A stretch of 64,000 bases of DNA from Beijerinckiaceae bacterium (GCA_903970475.1 CAJCIQ010000142.1:1-64000), one strand, 5' to 3'. Numbered from the stretch's first letter, positions 35,301 to 43,294 are shown. Notes: a model not told the origin generated them from the sequence alone. Made by a program: numbers and translations.

Positions 35301-36170
35301 GCCCTGGGACAATTGGAAGCATTGATACTGGGTGATTGGGGAAAACTTTGGCGTGTGTATCAGATGATACAAAATCCCCAAGGAATAGCCAGCCTGTTCT
35401 GGCCCTCCTTCATGGCCCCGAGCCTGGCTCCTCAAATGCTGTCGGGCTATACCAGCGGCATACTGCAAACCTTGCTCCCCGCCAATCCGGACAATAAGAT
35501 CAATGCCACCATGCACACCAATATGGGCAGTCCCCAGGGTCCGCTGGGGTTAAACAACAACCAGGTCTCTTTCATTGAAAACAATCCGGATGGAACCCAG
35601 AATGTTTACACCACAACCTGCTCTCAGCAGGCCATGCAAATGGTATGGGCCAGTGGTGCTTCTCCCATTGATTTTTTCCATGGGCTCAATGGATGGTCCT
35701 TACCCGTCAGCTACCAGAATGTCGCTTCTTCAGAAAAATCCACCGCTCCCATTGCCGCTGGACTGATCGTACGCTTTGTCAACAATACGGCCCAAGCCAT
35801 GACCCTGACGGTCAATGCGGAAAATATCCTGGGGGTAGAGCGTTCCTTTAATTACTCGCCTGTGAGCATTACTTTATCCCTTCCTGCTTATGGGGTCCAG
35901 GAGTTTGCAGGATGTTCCTATTACATCTTTGATGTGACGAGTTCCGGACCTGGCGGTTATTTGCAGATGGGCACCAATGGTTCCTATACGATCAATGCGG
36001 GAAGTGTTGAAACGGTAACGGGGAATATAGGTATCGATTTGAATTACGGGATTCCACCCTATAGCCTGAGCGCCTCAGGTCAGTCAGGATATAACGCTAT
36101 GGTTAACCTGGATCAAACCTATGTATCCCAAGGGATGTACCTATTTGAGGTGGTGATTAGCTGGGGATAG
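32307..36170 (+). CDS. giant protein with ricin-type beta-trefoil repeats and an unassigned C-terminal half
   Basis: 1287 residues from ATG 32307 (an in-frame TTG at 32280 is less likely). No signal peptide. Residues about 20-765 consist of repeated units with QxW-type motifs (QQWSF, QTWSL, QIWLF, HQLWFM, QQWYL, DQLWRI, QQWLW, NQLWYV, FQLWSA, MQLWDC), each with GLxLTA-like strands: probably four or more beta-trefoil lectin domains. Residues about 770-1060 form an alpha-helical part with a lysine-rich hinge (QPKKKNKSW) and hydrophobic helices (LPFMANLMSTGFATGSAYM). The last 220 residues are a beta-rich domain. This order (lectin, helical, beta) would suit a carbohydrate-binding toxin or surface protein, but that is inference. 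No T9SS C-terminal signal was recognised. Confidence 0.85.
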   Translation: MANLNGSYEGLGLLPTTAIPFIIKSQNSPNVINIAGAPAYPGPGNSIILFGGSSGKYNWNEIWQLTPAGQLLCAYDNQVALGLNSGNEFLTCLVAGNPSDMRQQWSFEGTRGSYLIRNKETQMVLTGAPGTGAYTSNYPPISLSELSPSDQPQSYMLWQLFPPGPISTLTGKVYIQSELNNGSVGSENPLVLASYNNGAVIQGWVPNNSCQIWLFNPDGTISTDSDYGLVLTATSSSDKSDNQVTLTAPSGNNQTWSLSNNELSVNVSGIGTLYMNVNDSNTSENSSVITWEQTGNSNEKWYAFQAMTVDIGTCFYIQTQMTGPDGNPTPYVVTVPGSTTASGISLVIEPLVPGSLHQLWFMEDLGVISSAMNRNMVLTANASTDNPVTLQEVQSNQGLQQWYLQSNGMMAVGLPNSGLAYLNVSGGSPATQGQGVITYSYSTQSNSLWSFPAYTPQPSGLWFTIRTCLQNTQSPNTIYLTAGTMGEVMVGPPSGGYVLAEGQAGIDQLWRITPSGNVVSALNPNLGLSAGGPNGVSLQPIEGISTNQQWLWGDPVPMTLSGHSQTWPSAPLQNIGKGQVLWQTGNGYPFNTVTLQDASSNEDTSNQLWYVLPFAPAFDQYTTIRNTAGSGLFLTLPAKSGDQGYTASLANRSGDPSLSLWMFTYPGYITSALNPHIVLSLEVDTSTSTGGTPAYTNNVCAYPLQPGLAPFQLWSATPDGLLLNQYNGMALTAIANTAPTGVNTTPISANPETAMQLWDCCPGVHLQTLMTMPTQPFVTWDAGQAIVYSYINTALGLSVADIRAQYSNLSAPLMSYQVLINAMPQATLSGATSTDWTSVIAQLNQELMAAIAVQTLFQQLTDFHLNLSQAQEISLSEAVTAAALPNQMNTKVQPKKKNKSWVGDLVEGLAYTALNVAGNFVAEPELGTELSKGGDFIKNGLPFMANLMSTGFATGSAYMQGNSQSTKNSAILANIYNYELTVWQMQQTLVTVFEGANIALGQLEALILGDWGKLWRVYQMIQNPQGIASLFWPSFMAPSLAPQMLSGYTSGILQTLLPANPDNKINATMHTNMGSPQGPLGLNNNQVSFIENNPDGTQNVYTTTCSQQAMQMVWASGASPIDFFHGLNGWSLPVSYQNVASSEKSTAPIAAGLIVRFVNNTAQAMTLTVNAENILGVERSFNYSPVSITLSLPAYGVQEFAGCSYYIFDVTSSGPGGYLQMGTNGSYTINAGSVETVTGNIGIDLNYGIPPYSLSASGQSGYNAMVNLDQTYVSQGMYLFEVVISWG

Positions 36171-36181
36171 CGCCCAGCGGC

Positions 36182-37093
36182 TCAGTGCAGCCCCCGGTAA
36201 ACCTCCGGACTGAGCCCATACCTGCTTTTAAACGCCCGGCAAAACGCGCTGGCATCTACAAACCCGCACCTCCAGGTGATTTCTCCAACGGGCCAGGACT
36301 CTGTTTGGAGCCAGTGAGCGGCCTGACGGAGCCTGATGGTAATCAAGTATTGATGCGGCGTGCAACCGAATACCGACCTGAATTGCCGAACCAACTGAGG
36401 GACAGACATCCGTGCTTCCAGACTTATCTGGATCAGGTCCAGGGGTTGCATAAAAGACGCGTGGATCAAGTCCTTAGCTATACAGAGGCGCCTGTATAAT
36501 TCTGTTTTTGTGGAAGTTTTGAGGGCCTGAACATTGTCGCTCAGCCTGGCTTCATCCCTATACTTACCTACCAGATACCTCAATAAAAACACGAGGTCTT
36601 CTGTGGATCGGCCATGGTCGTAACCTATGGTGTCATATCGCGCAACCATGGCGCTCAACCGCTTGCCTAAACCATCATCCATATGGTTAAGTTTACTGAA
36701 GAACTCAGGCACAGGCCTCATGCTAACACCGGCGTTGTCCATGAGGGTTTCTTCTGTTAGAAGGCTGTCTTCAAAAACAGAAGCCGCGAAATCCTTTTGA
36801 AAAAAAACAGACAAGATTTTAGTTTGGTCGCCCTTTTGAATATGAGAAGAATAGGTCTGGTCATTGTTGAGTACCAGAAACTGGCCCGGTCTCAACGTCA
36901 ATCTTTGATGGTCTACGGTATAGGTTTCTTCCCCTTTGAATAACACTTTCAGGGAAAGACAACCCACATGCTCATGGCAATAACTAAAACTGCTGGAAGC
37001 ATTGAAAATAATGTTCTCCTGCTTAAAACGGCGGTAATGCGCCTGTGGGTCAAAACCGGGATCTGTGGGGTCTGGCAACCGCGTGAAATACAT
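36182..37093 (-). CDS. AraC-family transcriptional regulator
   Basis: 303 residues from MYFTRLPDPTDPG; longer in-frame starts would run across the opposite gene's signal-peptide repeat and are rejected. The N-terminal half is a cupin-like sensing domain (YTVDHQRLTLRPGQFLVLNN); the C-terminal half has the two HTH motifs (LDLIQISLEARMSVPQLVRQ, GEITWRCGFVDASAFCRAFK, and SRYGLSPEVYRG). Divergent from an SGNH hydrolase gene with 73 nt between starts, so that gene is a plausible target. Confidence 0.88.
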   Translation of the reverse strand: MYFTRLPDPTDPGFDPQAHYRRFKQENIIFNASSSFSYCHEHVGCLSLKVLFKGEETYTVDHQRLTLRPGQFLVLNNDQTYSSHIQKGDQTKILSVFFQKDFAASVFEDSLLTEETLMDNAGVSMRPVPEFFSKLNHMDDGLGKRLSAMVARYDTIGYDHGRSTEDLVFLLRYLVGKYRDEARLSDNVQALKTSTKTELYRRLCIAKDLIHASFMQPLDLIQISLEARMSVPQLVRQFRSVFGCTPHQYLITIRLRQAAHWLQTESWPVGEITWRCGFVDASAFCRAFKSRYGLSPEVYRGLH

Positions 37094-37166
37094 ATGCGGT
37101 AAATTTGAGCATTTTGGCACAATCTCCCAATCCGTGGGCGTATAAATTACAGCAAGATTAACATTT

Positions 37167-38303
37167 ATGAAGACTATATTACTTTTACTGACGCTGACGG
37201 CGGCGACTCCTGTAGTGGGAACCCTTGTAGCGGCGACCCCTGTAGTGGGGACCCTTGTAGCGGCGACCGCATGCACAACGGGCCATGTGGCCCCGGACCC
37301 TACGCCCGACTCGATAACTTTCCGAAACTTGCTCCTGACTTATTTTAATGGCATTTCTACCCAGCGCTTTACCCAAATGGCAAGCGTCACTACCAGCGAT
37401 TTTGTCCTCTATGAAGATGGAAAGATCTGGAATAACGATAGTGTATATAAGAACATCCAATTCCATAAACCTTTCAGCGTTACATTCACCCTATCGGAAG
37501 TCCATAGTGATGGCGACTTACAGGTAGGTTATGGCACTTATCACAACCATGCTGATTTCGTCCTGAGCGATAGCATTAAATTTGCCTTGGACTTTATCGA
37601 AACGGCGGCATTTCGTAAAACCCCTTCAGGATGGAAACTGAAACTGATTCATGTGACTACCTTAAAGGAGCCTTTAGTCGATAAGCCCTCTACTTATCAA
37701 CGGTACGATACCGTGCGCTACATTCCGGATCATTACCAGGAAAGGGTAAAACAATTTGCGGCAGAGCCCGCTCAAAAAGGAGGAATCGTATTTCTGGGGA
37801 ACAGCATAACCGAATTTGGTCCATGGTCCAAATTGCTTAACGCATCCAACGTGTACAATCGTGGGGTTGCCGCAGACAATACCTTTGGCATGTTGGACCG
37901 CCTTCAGCAGGTCATCGATTTAAAACCAGCGAAAGTATTCATCGAAGCCGGCATCAATGATATGGGCCAGGAAGTGCCGGTGGATCTCATCGTAGGCAAT
38001 ATCTCCTCCATGGTCCAATATCTTCACGTTAAGTCCCCAGGAACGAAGGTCTATGTTTGGAGCATCCTTCCAACCAACGATAACTGCAAAAAGGACTTCC
38101 CAGAAGTTGCAGGGAAGAACGCCCTCGCCCTTGAAGCCAACCAACTCCTGAAGGTCAGGGCCTCCATTGATGGATTTACATATTTCGATGTAGCCTCTTT
38201 GGTGGCCGATAGCTCCGGGCAACTGGATAAACGTTACGAACGGGGAGATGGATTACACCCCAATGAAGCGGGTTATAAACTGATCATTGCCCACCTTCCA
38301 TAA
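37167..38303 (+). CDS. exported SGNH/GDSL hydrolase with an N-terminal NTF2-like domain
   Basis: 378 residues. A signal peptide carries a perfect tandem of ATPVVGTLVA (two copies) and probably ends near a Cys (ATACTTG), so a lipoprotein is possible. Residues about 50-170 are an NTF2/SnoaL-like domain (LLLTYFNGISTQRFTQMASV). The rest is an SGNH hydrolase: IVFLGNSITEFG (Ser block, GNS for GDS), GVAADNT, EAGINDMGQ (block III) and GDGLHPNEAGY (Asp-His block V). It acts on esters, likely of carbohydrates or lipids, outside the cytoplasm. It overlaps the convergent alkB gene by 20 nt. Confidence 0.88.
   Translation: MKTILLLLTLTAATPVVGTLVAATPVVGTLVAATACTTGHVAPDPTPDSITFRNLLLTYFNGISTQRFTQMASVTTSDFVLYEDGKIWNNDSVYKNIQFHKPFSVTFTLSEVHSDGDLQVGYGTYHNHADFVLSDSIKFALDFIETAAFRKTPSGWKLKLIHVTTLKEPLVDKPSTYQRYDTVRYIPDHYQERVKQFAAEPAQKGGIVFLGNSITEFGPWSKLLNASNVYNRGVAADNTFGMLDRLQQVIDLKPAKVFIEAGINDMGQEVPVDLIVGNISSMVQYLHVKSPGTKVYVWSILPTNDNCKKDFPEVAGKNALALEANQLLKVRASIDGFTYFDVASLVADSSGQLDKRYERGDGLHPNEAGYKLIIAHLP
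37200..37268 (+). repeat. 30-bp tandem repeat inside a signal peptide
   Basis: Two full copies (37200-37229, 37230-37259) plus 9 bases of a third, differing at two positions between copies. Each encodes ten residues (A-ATPVVGTLV register), so copy-number change keeps the frame and lengthens the hydrophobic core of the signal peptide. Confidence 0.85.
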
Positions 38304-38898
38304 CCCCCTTCATCTTTCTGAAGGTCAGATTCACCCTGGGCTGATGGATAACCGTTGACACAGGCAGGCTATGCAACCAGTTTGCCTGTGTCTCCCCTTT
38401 CATCACCAATAAACTTCCATGTTCCAATTTGACGGATATCGTTTCTTTTGTCCTTTTATGCTTCAGGGAGAATCTCCTTTCTGCACCCAGGCTTACCGAA
38501 GCAATAGCGCCACCTGCCACCAGCATGTCTTCGTTGTCACTATGCCAACCCATGCCTTCTGAACCATCATGGTATAGGTTTAACAGACAAGCGTTGAAGG
38601 TTTCTTCCAGTTTATCTTCTACGGCTTCCTTCAATTGCATCAGGTCCTCAGACCAGGGAAAGGCCGTTCTCTCCACCCCGGAATAGGTATAGGAAAAGGC
38701 GCTGTCTCCATACCAGGCTACCATGCGCCTGGCCTGCTTGATGGTTCCCATAATGCGTATTTCATCGTTTTTCCAGGGAACGGTATCCAGCAGTAATTTC
38801 AGATAATGACCGGGATCATTCAGGAAACGACCATGATAGTACACTTCCCCATCGTAAGGAAGTAGGTTGGATCCATATGATGTAAATAGATCAATCAT
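38284..38898 (-). CDS. alkB: AlkB-type DNA/RNA oxidative demethylase
   Basis: 204 residues. Iron ligands His119 and Asp121 in GMGWHSDNED and a distal His in NWLHSLPV; the 2-oxoglutarate-binding arginines are in PRVNLTFR. The substrate-lid region has RRMVAWYGDSAFSYTYSG as in AlkB/ALKBH2-like bacterial enzymes. It repairs 1-methyladenine and 3-methylcytosine by oxidation. The upstream gene on the same strand (64 nt) is another 2OG-Fe(II) oxygenase, and an Ada/Ogt-like protein lies about 8 kb away. Confidence 0.92.
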   Translation of the reverse strand: MIDLFTSYGSNLLPYDGEVYYHGRFLNDPGHYLKLLLDTVPWKNDEIRIMGTIKQARRMVAWYGDSAFSYTYSGVERTAFPWSEDLMQLKEAVEDKLEETFNACLLNLYHDGSEGMGWHSDNEDMLVAGGAIASVSLGAERRFSLKHKRTKETISVKLEHGSLLVMKGETQANWLHSLPVSTVIHQPRVNLTFRKMKGVMEGGQ

Positions 38899-38962
38899 GG
38901 GTTATTCATATCAAGTCGGCTCTCCCCAGCCATCAGGTCGGCCCTGCCCGGGTAAGCGCCGT

Positions 38963-39724
38963 TTAACGCTGCGCGTCGTGAAAAATGATTCCCAGGCTGT
39001 GTCTGGAACCTGTATGAACGGGGCTTACCCCATGCTTCATATTCACCCGGTAATAGCCCCTGGAACCTTTTACAGGCCGAAAGTTAGTGGTAAATATCAA
39101 CATATCTCCCCTGCCTGGGGTTAGCACATTGGCTTTGGTCTGGGCTCTCGGTATTTGCTCGGTGAGCACAAACTCCCCTCCGGTATAATCTGGTCCAACC
39201 TGGTCGAGCATGAACACCAATTGCATAGGGAAAAATACTTCCCCGTATAAATCCTGATGCATCGTATTGAATCCACCGGGCCCATATTTAAGGATCAATA
39301 CCGTAGGCTTGGTTTGGCCAGCGTCATGGCAGCGCTGTTTCATTTCTTGGTGCCTCGGCGGAAATCGGGTATCCAGGTTAAGTTCAGCCATCCATTGATT
39401 GGCCACGGGCGCTATCTGGGCATACACCTGCTCCCTGAGCTGGATGATCAATTCCGGTAAGGGATAACTGAAATATTTATATTCTCCCATACCAAAGCGG
39501 TAACGTTCCATTGAAATGGTCTTCCGGTAGCGCGTAGGCGCTTCATAGGCTTGTCGTAGTTGCGCGCATTGCTCCTGGTCGAGTACCTCCGACACTTGTA
39601 CAAAACCGTTGTCGTGCAGACTGGTGCGGATCGATGCCCAATCCAAGGCTTGGAGACTGGCGTCTATTGTAGTATGGAGACGGGCATCCTGCCCCAGGTC
39701 AACTTGATGAATCATTTGTCCCAT
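38963..39724 (-). CDS. 2OG-Fe(II) oxygenase (prolyl-hydroxylase-like)
   Basis: About 253 residues starting MGQMIHQVDLGQDARL. The ligands are HQD in FNTMHQDLYGEVFFPMQ and a later His in VNMKHGVSPVHTG, with Arg in SRHSLGIIFHDA. The protein resembles small 2OG oxygenases that stand next to alkB in several Bacteroidota. An upstream in-frame TTG was rejected because a TAACTTTG -7 box lies between it and this ATG, ending 5 nt before the start. Same strand as alkB, likely one operon. Confidence 0.85.
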   Translation of the reverse strand: MGQMIHQVDLGQDARLHTTIDASLQALDWASIRTSLHDNGFVQVSEVLDQEQCAQLRQAYEAPTRYRKTISMERYRFGMGEYKYFSYPLPELIIQLREQVYAQIAPVANQWMAELNLDTRFPPRHQEMKQRCHDAGQTKPTVLILKYGPGGFNTMHQDLYGEVFFPMQLVFMLDQVGPDYTGGEFVLTEQIPRAQTKANVLTPGRGDMLIFTTNFRPVKGSRGYYRVNMKHGVSPVHTGSRHSLGIIFHDAQR

Positions 39725-39729
39725 TTGTA

Positions 39730-39737
39730 CAAAGTTA
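39730..39737 (-). promoter_or_regulatory. putative -7 box (TAACTTTG) of the 2OG oxygenase-alkB operon
   Basis: An exact match to TAnnTTTG on the minus strand, 5 nt before the ATG at 39724; a nearly leaderless message would result. Confidence 0.45.
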
Positions 39738-39790
39738 TCTTCTGTCAACCTGGGGCCCGACCCGGAACTTGCGGAATAAATGGAATGCTG

Positions 39791-40333
39791 TCAATTATCC
39801 GAAGGACTCGTCCCCGTATCTTTTACCAACAACACCTTTGGATAACGGTTGTGTTTACTTAAGTGGCATTTTTCCAGCGACTTTCGTCCATCCTTTTCAT
39901 CGAGGACTTTGAGCTTGGTTTCTGCATACATTACACCCATGCGTGCAGGCTCGTCCAGGTAGTAAATCTTTCCCGGCTCCAAGGTCATGGGCAGGGTAAA
40001 TTCATTTTCAGACTGGGCCTTGAATGTATGAAATCCAGGATCCAGAATGGTATACAAAAAGGTTCCCGATCCTATCCAGCCGATGTTGATGCTGTCACAA
40101 TCCAAACGGAAAGGTATGGCAGCGCCTACAAAGCCCCTGCGAACAACGTAGACAATGGCTTTATCCTGGATGGGAGCCATGTTTTTAATCAGGCTGTCCT
40201 GATACTTTCTTTCTTCTTTCCGGCTTAGGTTCCGGGAAGTGGAATCTGTTGAATGAACCGTGGTATCGGTTTGTCCCCAGGCAAGGGAAGTGAGCAGGAG
40301 ACTACATAGCAAGAGGCAAGATCGCATAGACAT
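39791..40333 (-). CDS. exported DUF2846-like protein
   Basis: 180 residues with a signal peptide (MSMRSCLLLCSLLLTSLAWG). A charged helical linker (NLSRKEERKYQDSLIKNM) precedes a small beta domain matching DUF2846 (AIVYVVRRGFVGAAIPFRLD, IGSGTFLYTILDPGFHTFKA, EPGKIYYLD). In the family this domain presents a carrier-like surface in exported lipoproteins; role unknown. A longer upstream start is rejected in favour of the signal peptide start at 40333. Confidence 0.75.
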   Translation of the reverse strand: MSMRSCLLLCSLLLTSLAWGQTDTTVHSTDSTSRNLSRKEERKYQDSLIKNMAPIQDKAIVYVVRRGFVGAAIPFRLDCDSINIGWIGSGTFLYTILDPGFHTFKAQSENEFTLPMTLEPGKIYYLDEPARMGVMYAETKLKVLDEKDGRKSLEKCHLSKHNRYPKVLLVKDTGTSPSDN

Positions 40334-40403
40334 AAAAAGAGTTAAGGGACACAACCTAAAGAAAATCCCTTGCAGATGCAAAGGATTTCCATATTAATTT
40401 GGT

Positions 40404-41267
40404 CTAACTCATATTGGACGTCAACGCATGTTTTCTAGTTCCTTCAAGGGCAATGGGCATTTGAATAAACGCAAGGAGGTCTTTATTAATCTGTTCTTTT
40501 ATAGAGATAATCATCCCATGAGCAGCTCCAGGATAGGCTTTAAAGATGGAGGAGGGAATCGCTCCGGCAATAGACTCACCACACCAGAAAGGAATCGAGG
40601 CATCCTTATCTCCATGCATGACCAAAGTGGGCAGCTTAATCTGGCGAACTTCCTTTCGGGCGTCCGTATGAAAGGCCTTACGGTTGAGGTCCAGTATAAT
40701 GCCTAAGCGCGTCTGAAACATGATCATCCTTGTCCAGGACTTGATGCCTTCAGATACATTGAATACTTCAGGCAAATAAAACGCGTCTATATTCTCCTCC
40801 CACCATTTCGGGTAATCATTGGCAATTCTGGCGAGACCTGTTTCCAAAAGTTCAGGGGTCCATCCCATCGGATGATCGGGCTGTTGCATCAGGCAATCCG
40901 GCGTGCCGATTAGCACCAACTTGGAGACAAGACCTTCCTTTCCAAATAAGGTATGATAGCGTATGATTTCCATTCCGCCAATGCTGTGACCAATAAGGAT
41001 CACGTCCTTAAGGTTCAGGTGTCTGAGCAAACTATGCAGGTCTTCCGCCAAAGTATCCAGGTCATATCCTTTACCTGGTTCATCAGACTTTCCATGCCCC
41101 CGTTGGTCATAAGCTACGCACCTGTAACCTTGGGCATTCAGGAAGGGGATCGTATAGTCCCAAAAGGTCAGATTCATGGCCAAAGCATGGACAAACACCA
41201 AGGGCTGTCCCTTTCCCCAATCCGTGTAATAAAGCGATGTGTCGTCTTTCGATGTGAAGTATGGCAT
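40404..41267 (-). CDS. alpha/beta hydrolase, paired with a divergent AraC regulator
   Basis: 287 residues from MPYFTSKDDTSLYYTDWG. Nucleophile elbow LIGHSIGGME, oxyanion region FVHALAMNLTFWD, acid VMHGDKDASIP and catalytic His in PGAAHGM. Probably a cytoplasmic esterase, haloperoxidase-like or lactone hydrolase. Divergent from an OruR-type AraC gene (105 nt between starts). The same pair in the same order occurs at 58478-60418. Confidence 0.88.
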   Translation of the reverse strand: MPYFTSKDDTSLYYTDWGKGQPLVFVHALAMNLTFWDYTIPFLNAQGYRCVAYDQRGHGKSDEPGKGYDLDTLAEDLHSLLRHLNLKDVILIGHSIGGMEIIRYHTLFGKEGLVSKLVLIGTPDCLMQQPDHPMGWTPELLETGLARIANDYPKWWEENIDAFYLPEVFNVSEGIKSWTRMIMFQTRLGIILDLNRKAFHTDARKEVRQIKLPTLVMHGDKDASIPFWCGESIAGAIPSSIFKAYPGAAHGMIISIKEQINKDLLAFIQMPIALEGTRKHALTSNMS

Positions 41268-41371
41268 ACCATATGATTTTATGATCCAAAGGTCTGAAGA
41301 CATTGGCTCCTATTGGTTATCTTTAGATGCCATTCGGTTGTCGTTTAAGGACAATCAGTGGCGTATAGCGT

Positions 41372-42376
41372 ATGAACCATTCTAAGAGACTGATGCTTTG
41401 TTTGCTGGCTTATGCGGCAGAGCGAGATCTGCCTGCTGAGCGCATATTCCAGTCGGCCAGCGTCGATTGGAAAACCCTTTACGACGATAGCATACCCATC
41501 ACAGCCGAACAAATCGGTCATATCTGGACAGAATGCATACGCCTGAGCAATGATCCACTCTTTGGATTACACTTCGGAGAAGCCCTGCAACTATCTGCTT
41601 TGGGGGTAGTAGGAGAAGTCATCAAAACCAGTGCTACGGTAGGTTCAGCCCTGGAGCTTTCCTTTTCTTTGGTGTCTGCCATTACCACCACATTTGACGT
41701 AAGCCTGACCAAAAGCGTTTCTGACTTTACGGTGCACTTTCATCCTACAGATACACAGTGGAAGGAACACCCCGCCTACCATCAGACCCTGGATCTGCTC
41801 ATCGTTTTTCTGATCCATGAACTGGATGGCTTATTGATTAGGAAAATAAAACCATTGCGCGTTGCTTATTGGCGCAAGCCTGATGACCTTAATCAATATG
41901 AGCGCGTGTTCAGGTGCGCGGCCATTTCGGCAGAAACGGACGTGGCTATCACTTTCGACATAGCCTACTGGAACGAGCCCATCATCACCGCCAACTATAA
42001 GCTCCAGCAAGTCTTGCTCAAAGACTTCATGAAGCCGGTTGAAAACTTGTCACCACTCAAAAACCTGAAGGCACGGGTGAGGGACTATATGATGCGCAAT
42101 GCTTATCTGGGCATTATATCCCTGGAAGACGCAGCCGGCAATTTCAACATGAGCGTTAGAACCCTCCAACGAAAATTAAAAGAGGAGGGCACTACTTTCG
42201 ATGCCATGGTAGACGAAATTCGCAGGACCATGGCTATAGGCTACATCCAATCCGGCTCCTACCCCATTAAGGAAGTTTCCATGATGCTGGGCTTTAATGA
42301 CCTGAGTAATTTTTCCAGGAGTTTTAAGCGTTGGACCGGCGTTGCGCCTTCAGCATATACTACCCTATCTTCTTAG
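41372..42376 (+). CDS. AraC-family regulator with arabinose-binding/OruR-type N-domain (PF12625)
   Basis: 334 residues. The N-terminal 190 residues carry the PF12625 pattern (RLMLCLLAYAAERDLPAERI, PLFGLHFGEALQLSALGVVG, and TLDLLIVFLIHELDGLLIRK); the C-terminal HTHs are LEDAAGNFNMSVRTLQRKLK and IKEVSMMLGFNDLSNFSRSF. Members respond to small amines or acids. Paralogue of the 58478-59482 gene; both have an adjacent divergent alpha/beta hydrolase gene. Confidence 0.9.
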   Translation: MNHSKRLMLCLLAYAAERDLPAERIFQSASVDWKTLYDDSIPITAEQIGHIWTECIRLSNDPLFGLHFGEALQLSALGVVGEVIKTSATVGSALELSFSLVSAITTTFDVSLTKSVSDFTVHFHPTDTQWKEHPAYHQTLDLLIVFLIHELDGLLIRKIKPLRVAYWRKPDDLNQYERVFRCAAISAETDVAITFDIAYWNEPIITANYKLQQVLLKDFMKPVENLSPLKNLKARVRDYMMRNAYLGIISLEDAAGNFNMSVRTLQRKLKEEGTTFDAMVDEIRRTMAIGYIQSGSYPIKEVSMMLGFNDLSNFSRSFKRWTGVAPSAYTTLSS

Positions 42377-42392
42377 CCGTAAATTACTACTT

Positions 42393-42755
42393 ATGACCAC
42401 CGATAGTTGCGCCACCGTCTTTCATGTCAGTCATCTGGATAAATCGCTCACCTTTTACACCGAAGTATTGGGCTTAAAGAAGGTCTTCCAATACGGAGAA
42501 TATGCAGGTCTGGAAATGGGCCACCTCCTCATCTTTTTGTCAGGCCCTAACCAGGGGGGCCTTAAAAGGGCGGTGGGGCAAGGTCAGATATATGCTTTTT
42601 GCGATGAAGTGGATGAGTACTTCCAGGAGATAAAAGCCAAAGGAGCTGACATCATTGACGAACCCGAAGACAGGCCCTACGATATGCGGGACTTTGCGAT
42701 CAGGGACCCTGATGGGAACATCCTCACCTTTGGGAAGGGGCTCCACCCGACATAA
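42393..42755 (+). CDS. VOC family protein
   Basis: 120 residues: FHVSHLDKSLTFYTEVLGLK, then EYAGLEMGHLLIFLSG and IYAFCDEVDEYFQEIKAKGA, finally FAIRDPDGNILTFGKG, a full glyoxalase-fold unit. The His in FHVSHLD and the Glu-containing DPDGN strand fit a metal site. It starts 16 nt after the AraC gene stop and is probably co-transcribed with it. Substrate unknown. Confidence 0.85.
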   Translation: MTTDSCATVFHVSHLDKSLTFYTEVLGLKKVFQYGEYAGLEMGHLLIFLSGPNQGGLKRAVGQGQIYAFCDEVDEYFQEIKAKGADIIDEPEDRPYDMRDFAIRDPDGNILTFGKGLHPT

Positions 42756-42819
42756 AAGTTCCCATAGTCCGGAAGCGGAAAACATTTCTTTGTTATGGAC
42801 TAAAAAGATTGATGCTGAA

Positions 42820-43212
42820 TTACACGGTCAATACAATTTTACCAACGGTGCTACCGCTTTCCAAACTTGTATGGGCTGCACCCATTTGATTTAAGGGAAA
42901 AACAGCAGACACATAGGACTTGATGATGCCTTTGCCCAGCCAATCTGCTATTACTTTCATGTCCTTACCACTGGAATAGACTACGTTATCACCTTCTTTA
43001 AATTGATGCACGGCACTCCCGATTTTGGTAACTTCTCCGGATAGGTCCCAACCCAAAATGATGGGCTTTTTGTCTTTAAAGATGCCCGCTAGGGCAACAC
43101 CTGCGCGCATGAACTTTTATAAGCACCTCATTGTCTTCTATTTCAGGAACTGATACAACGGTTTCCCTGAACACGGAAACTTCGCCAAAGGCCTTTAAAA
43201 TAATTGCTTTCA
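42820..43212 (-). pseudogene. zinc-type alcohol dehydrogenase/quinone oxidoreductase, broken by two deletions
   Basis: The minus strand begins a proper start (ATG 43212, MKAIILKAFGEVSVFRETVV, then VLIKVHA). The frame is then lost; after a small deletion it continues in another frame as RAGVALAGIFKDKKPIILGW and DLSGEVTKIGSAVHQFKEGD. It jumps from EGDNVV to YSSGKDMKVIADWLGKG, skipping the nucleotide-binding core (about 150-170 residues in intact enzymes), and ends with MGAAHTSLESGSTVGKIVLT. Non-functional. Two AraC genes are divergent from it. Confidence 0.8.
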
Positions 43213-43279
43213 TAATTGCGTGTCATTAAATGATATAACAAAATTGTACAGAAAATGGAGCTTCCCCCTGTACAAATAA

Positions 43280-43287
43280 GGTAACTT
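43280..43287 (+). promoter_or_regulatory. putative -7 box (TAACTTTA) of the AraC pair
   Basis: TAACTTTA ends 7 nt before the ATG at 43295; similar to other near-leaderless starts in this window. Confidence 0.35.
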
Positions 43288-43294
43288 TAGGTAT

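Noticed and set aside
36182-37276. Longer AraC protein starting at 37276
   Set aside because: The extra 60 residues are the antisense of the hydrolase signal-peptide repeat; the true start is taken as 37093.
39725-39748. Upstream TTG start for the 2OG oxygenase
   Set aside because: The intervening sequence contains an exact -7 promoter box; the ATG at 39724 fits better.
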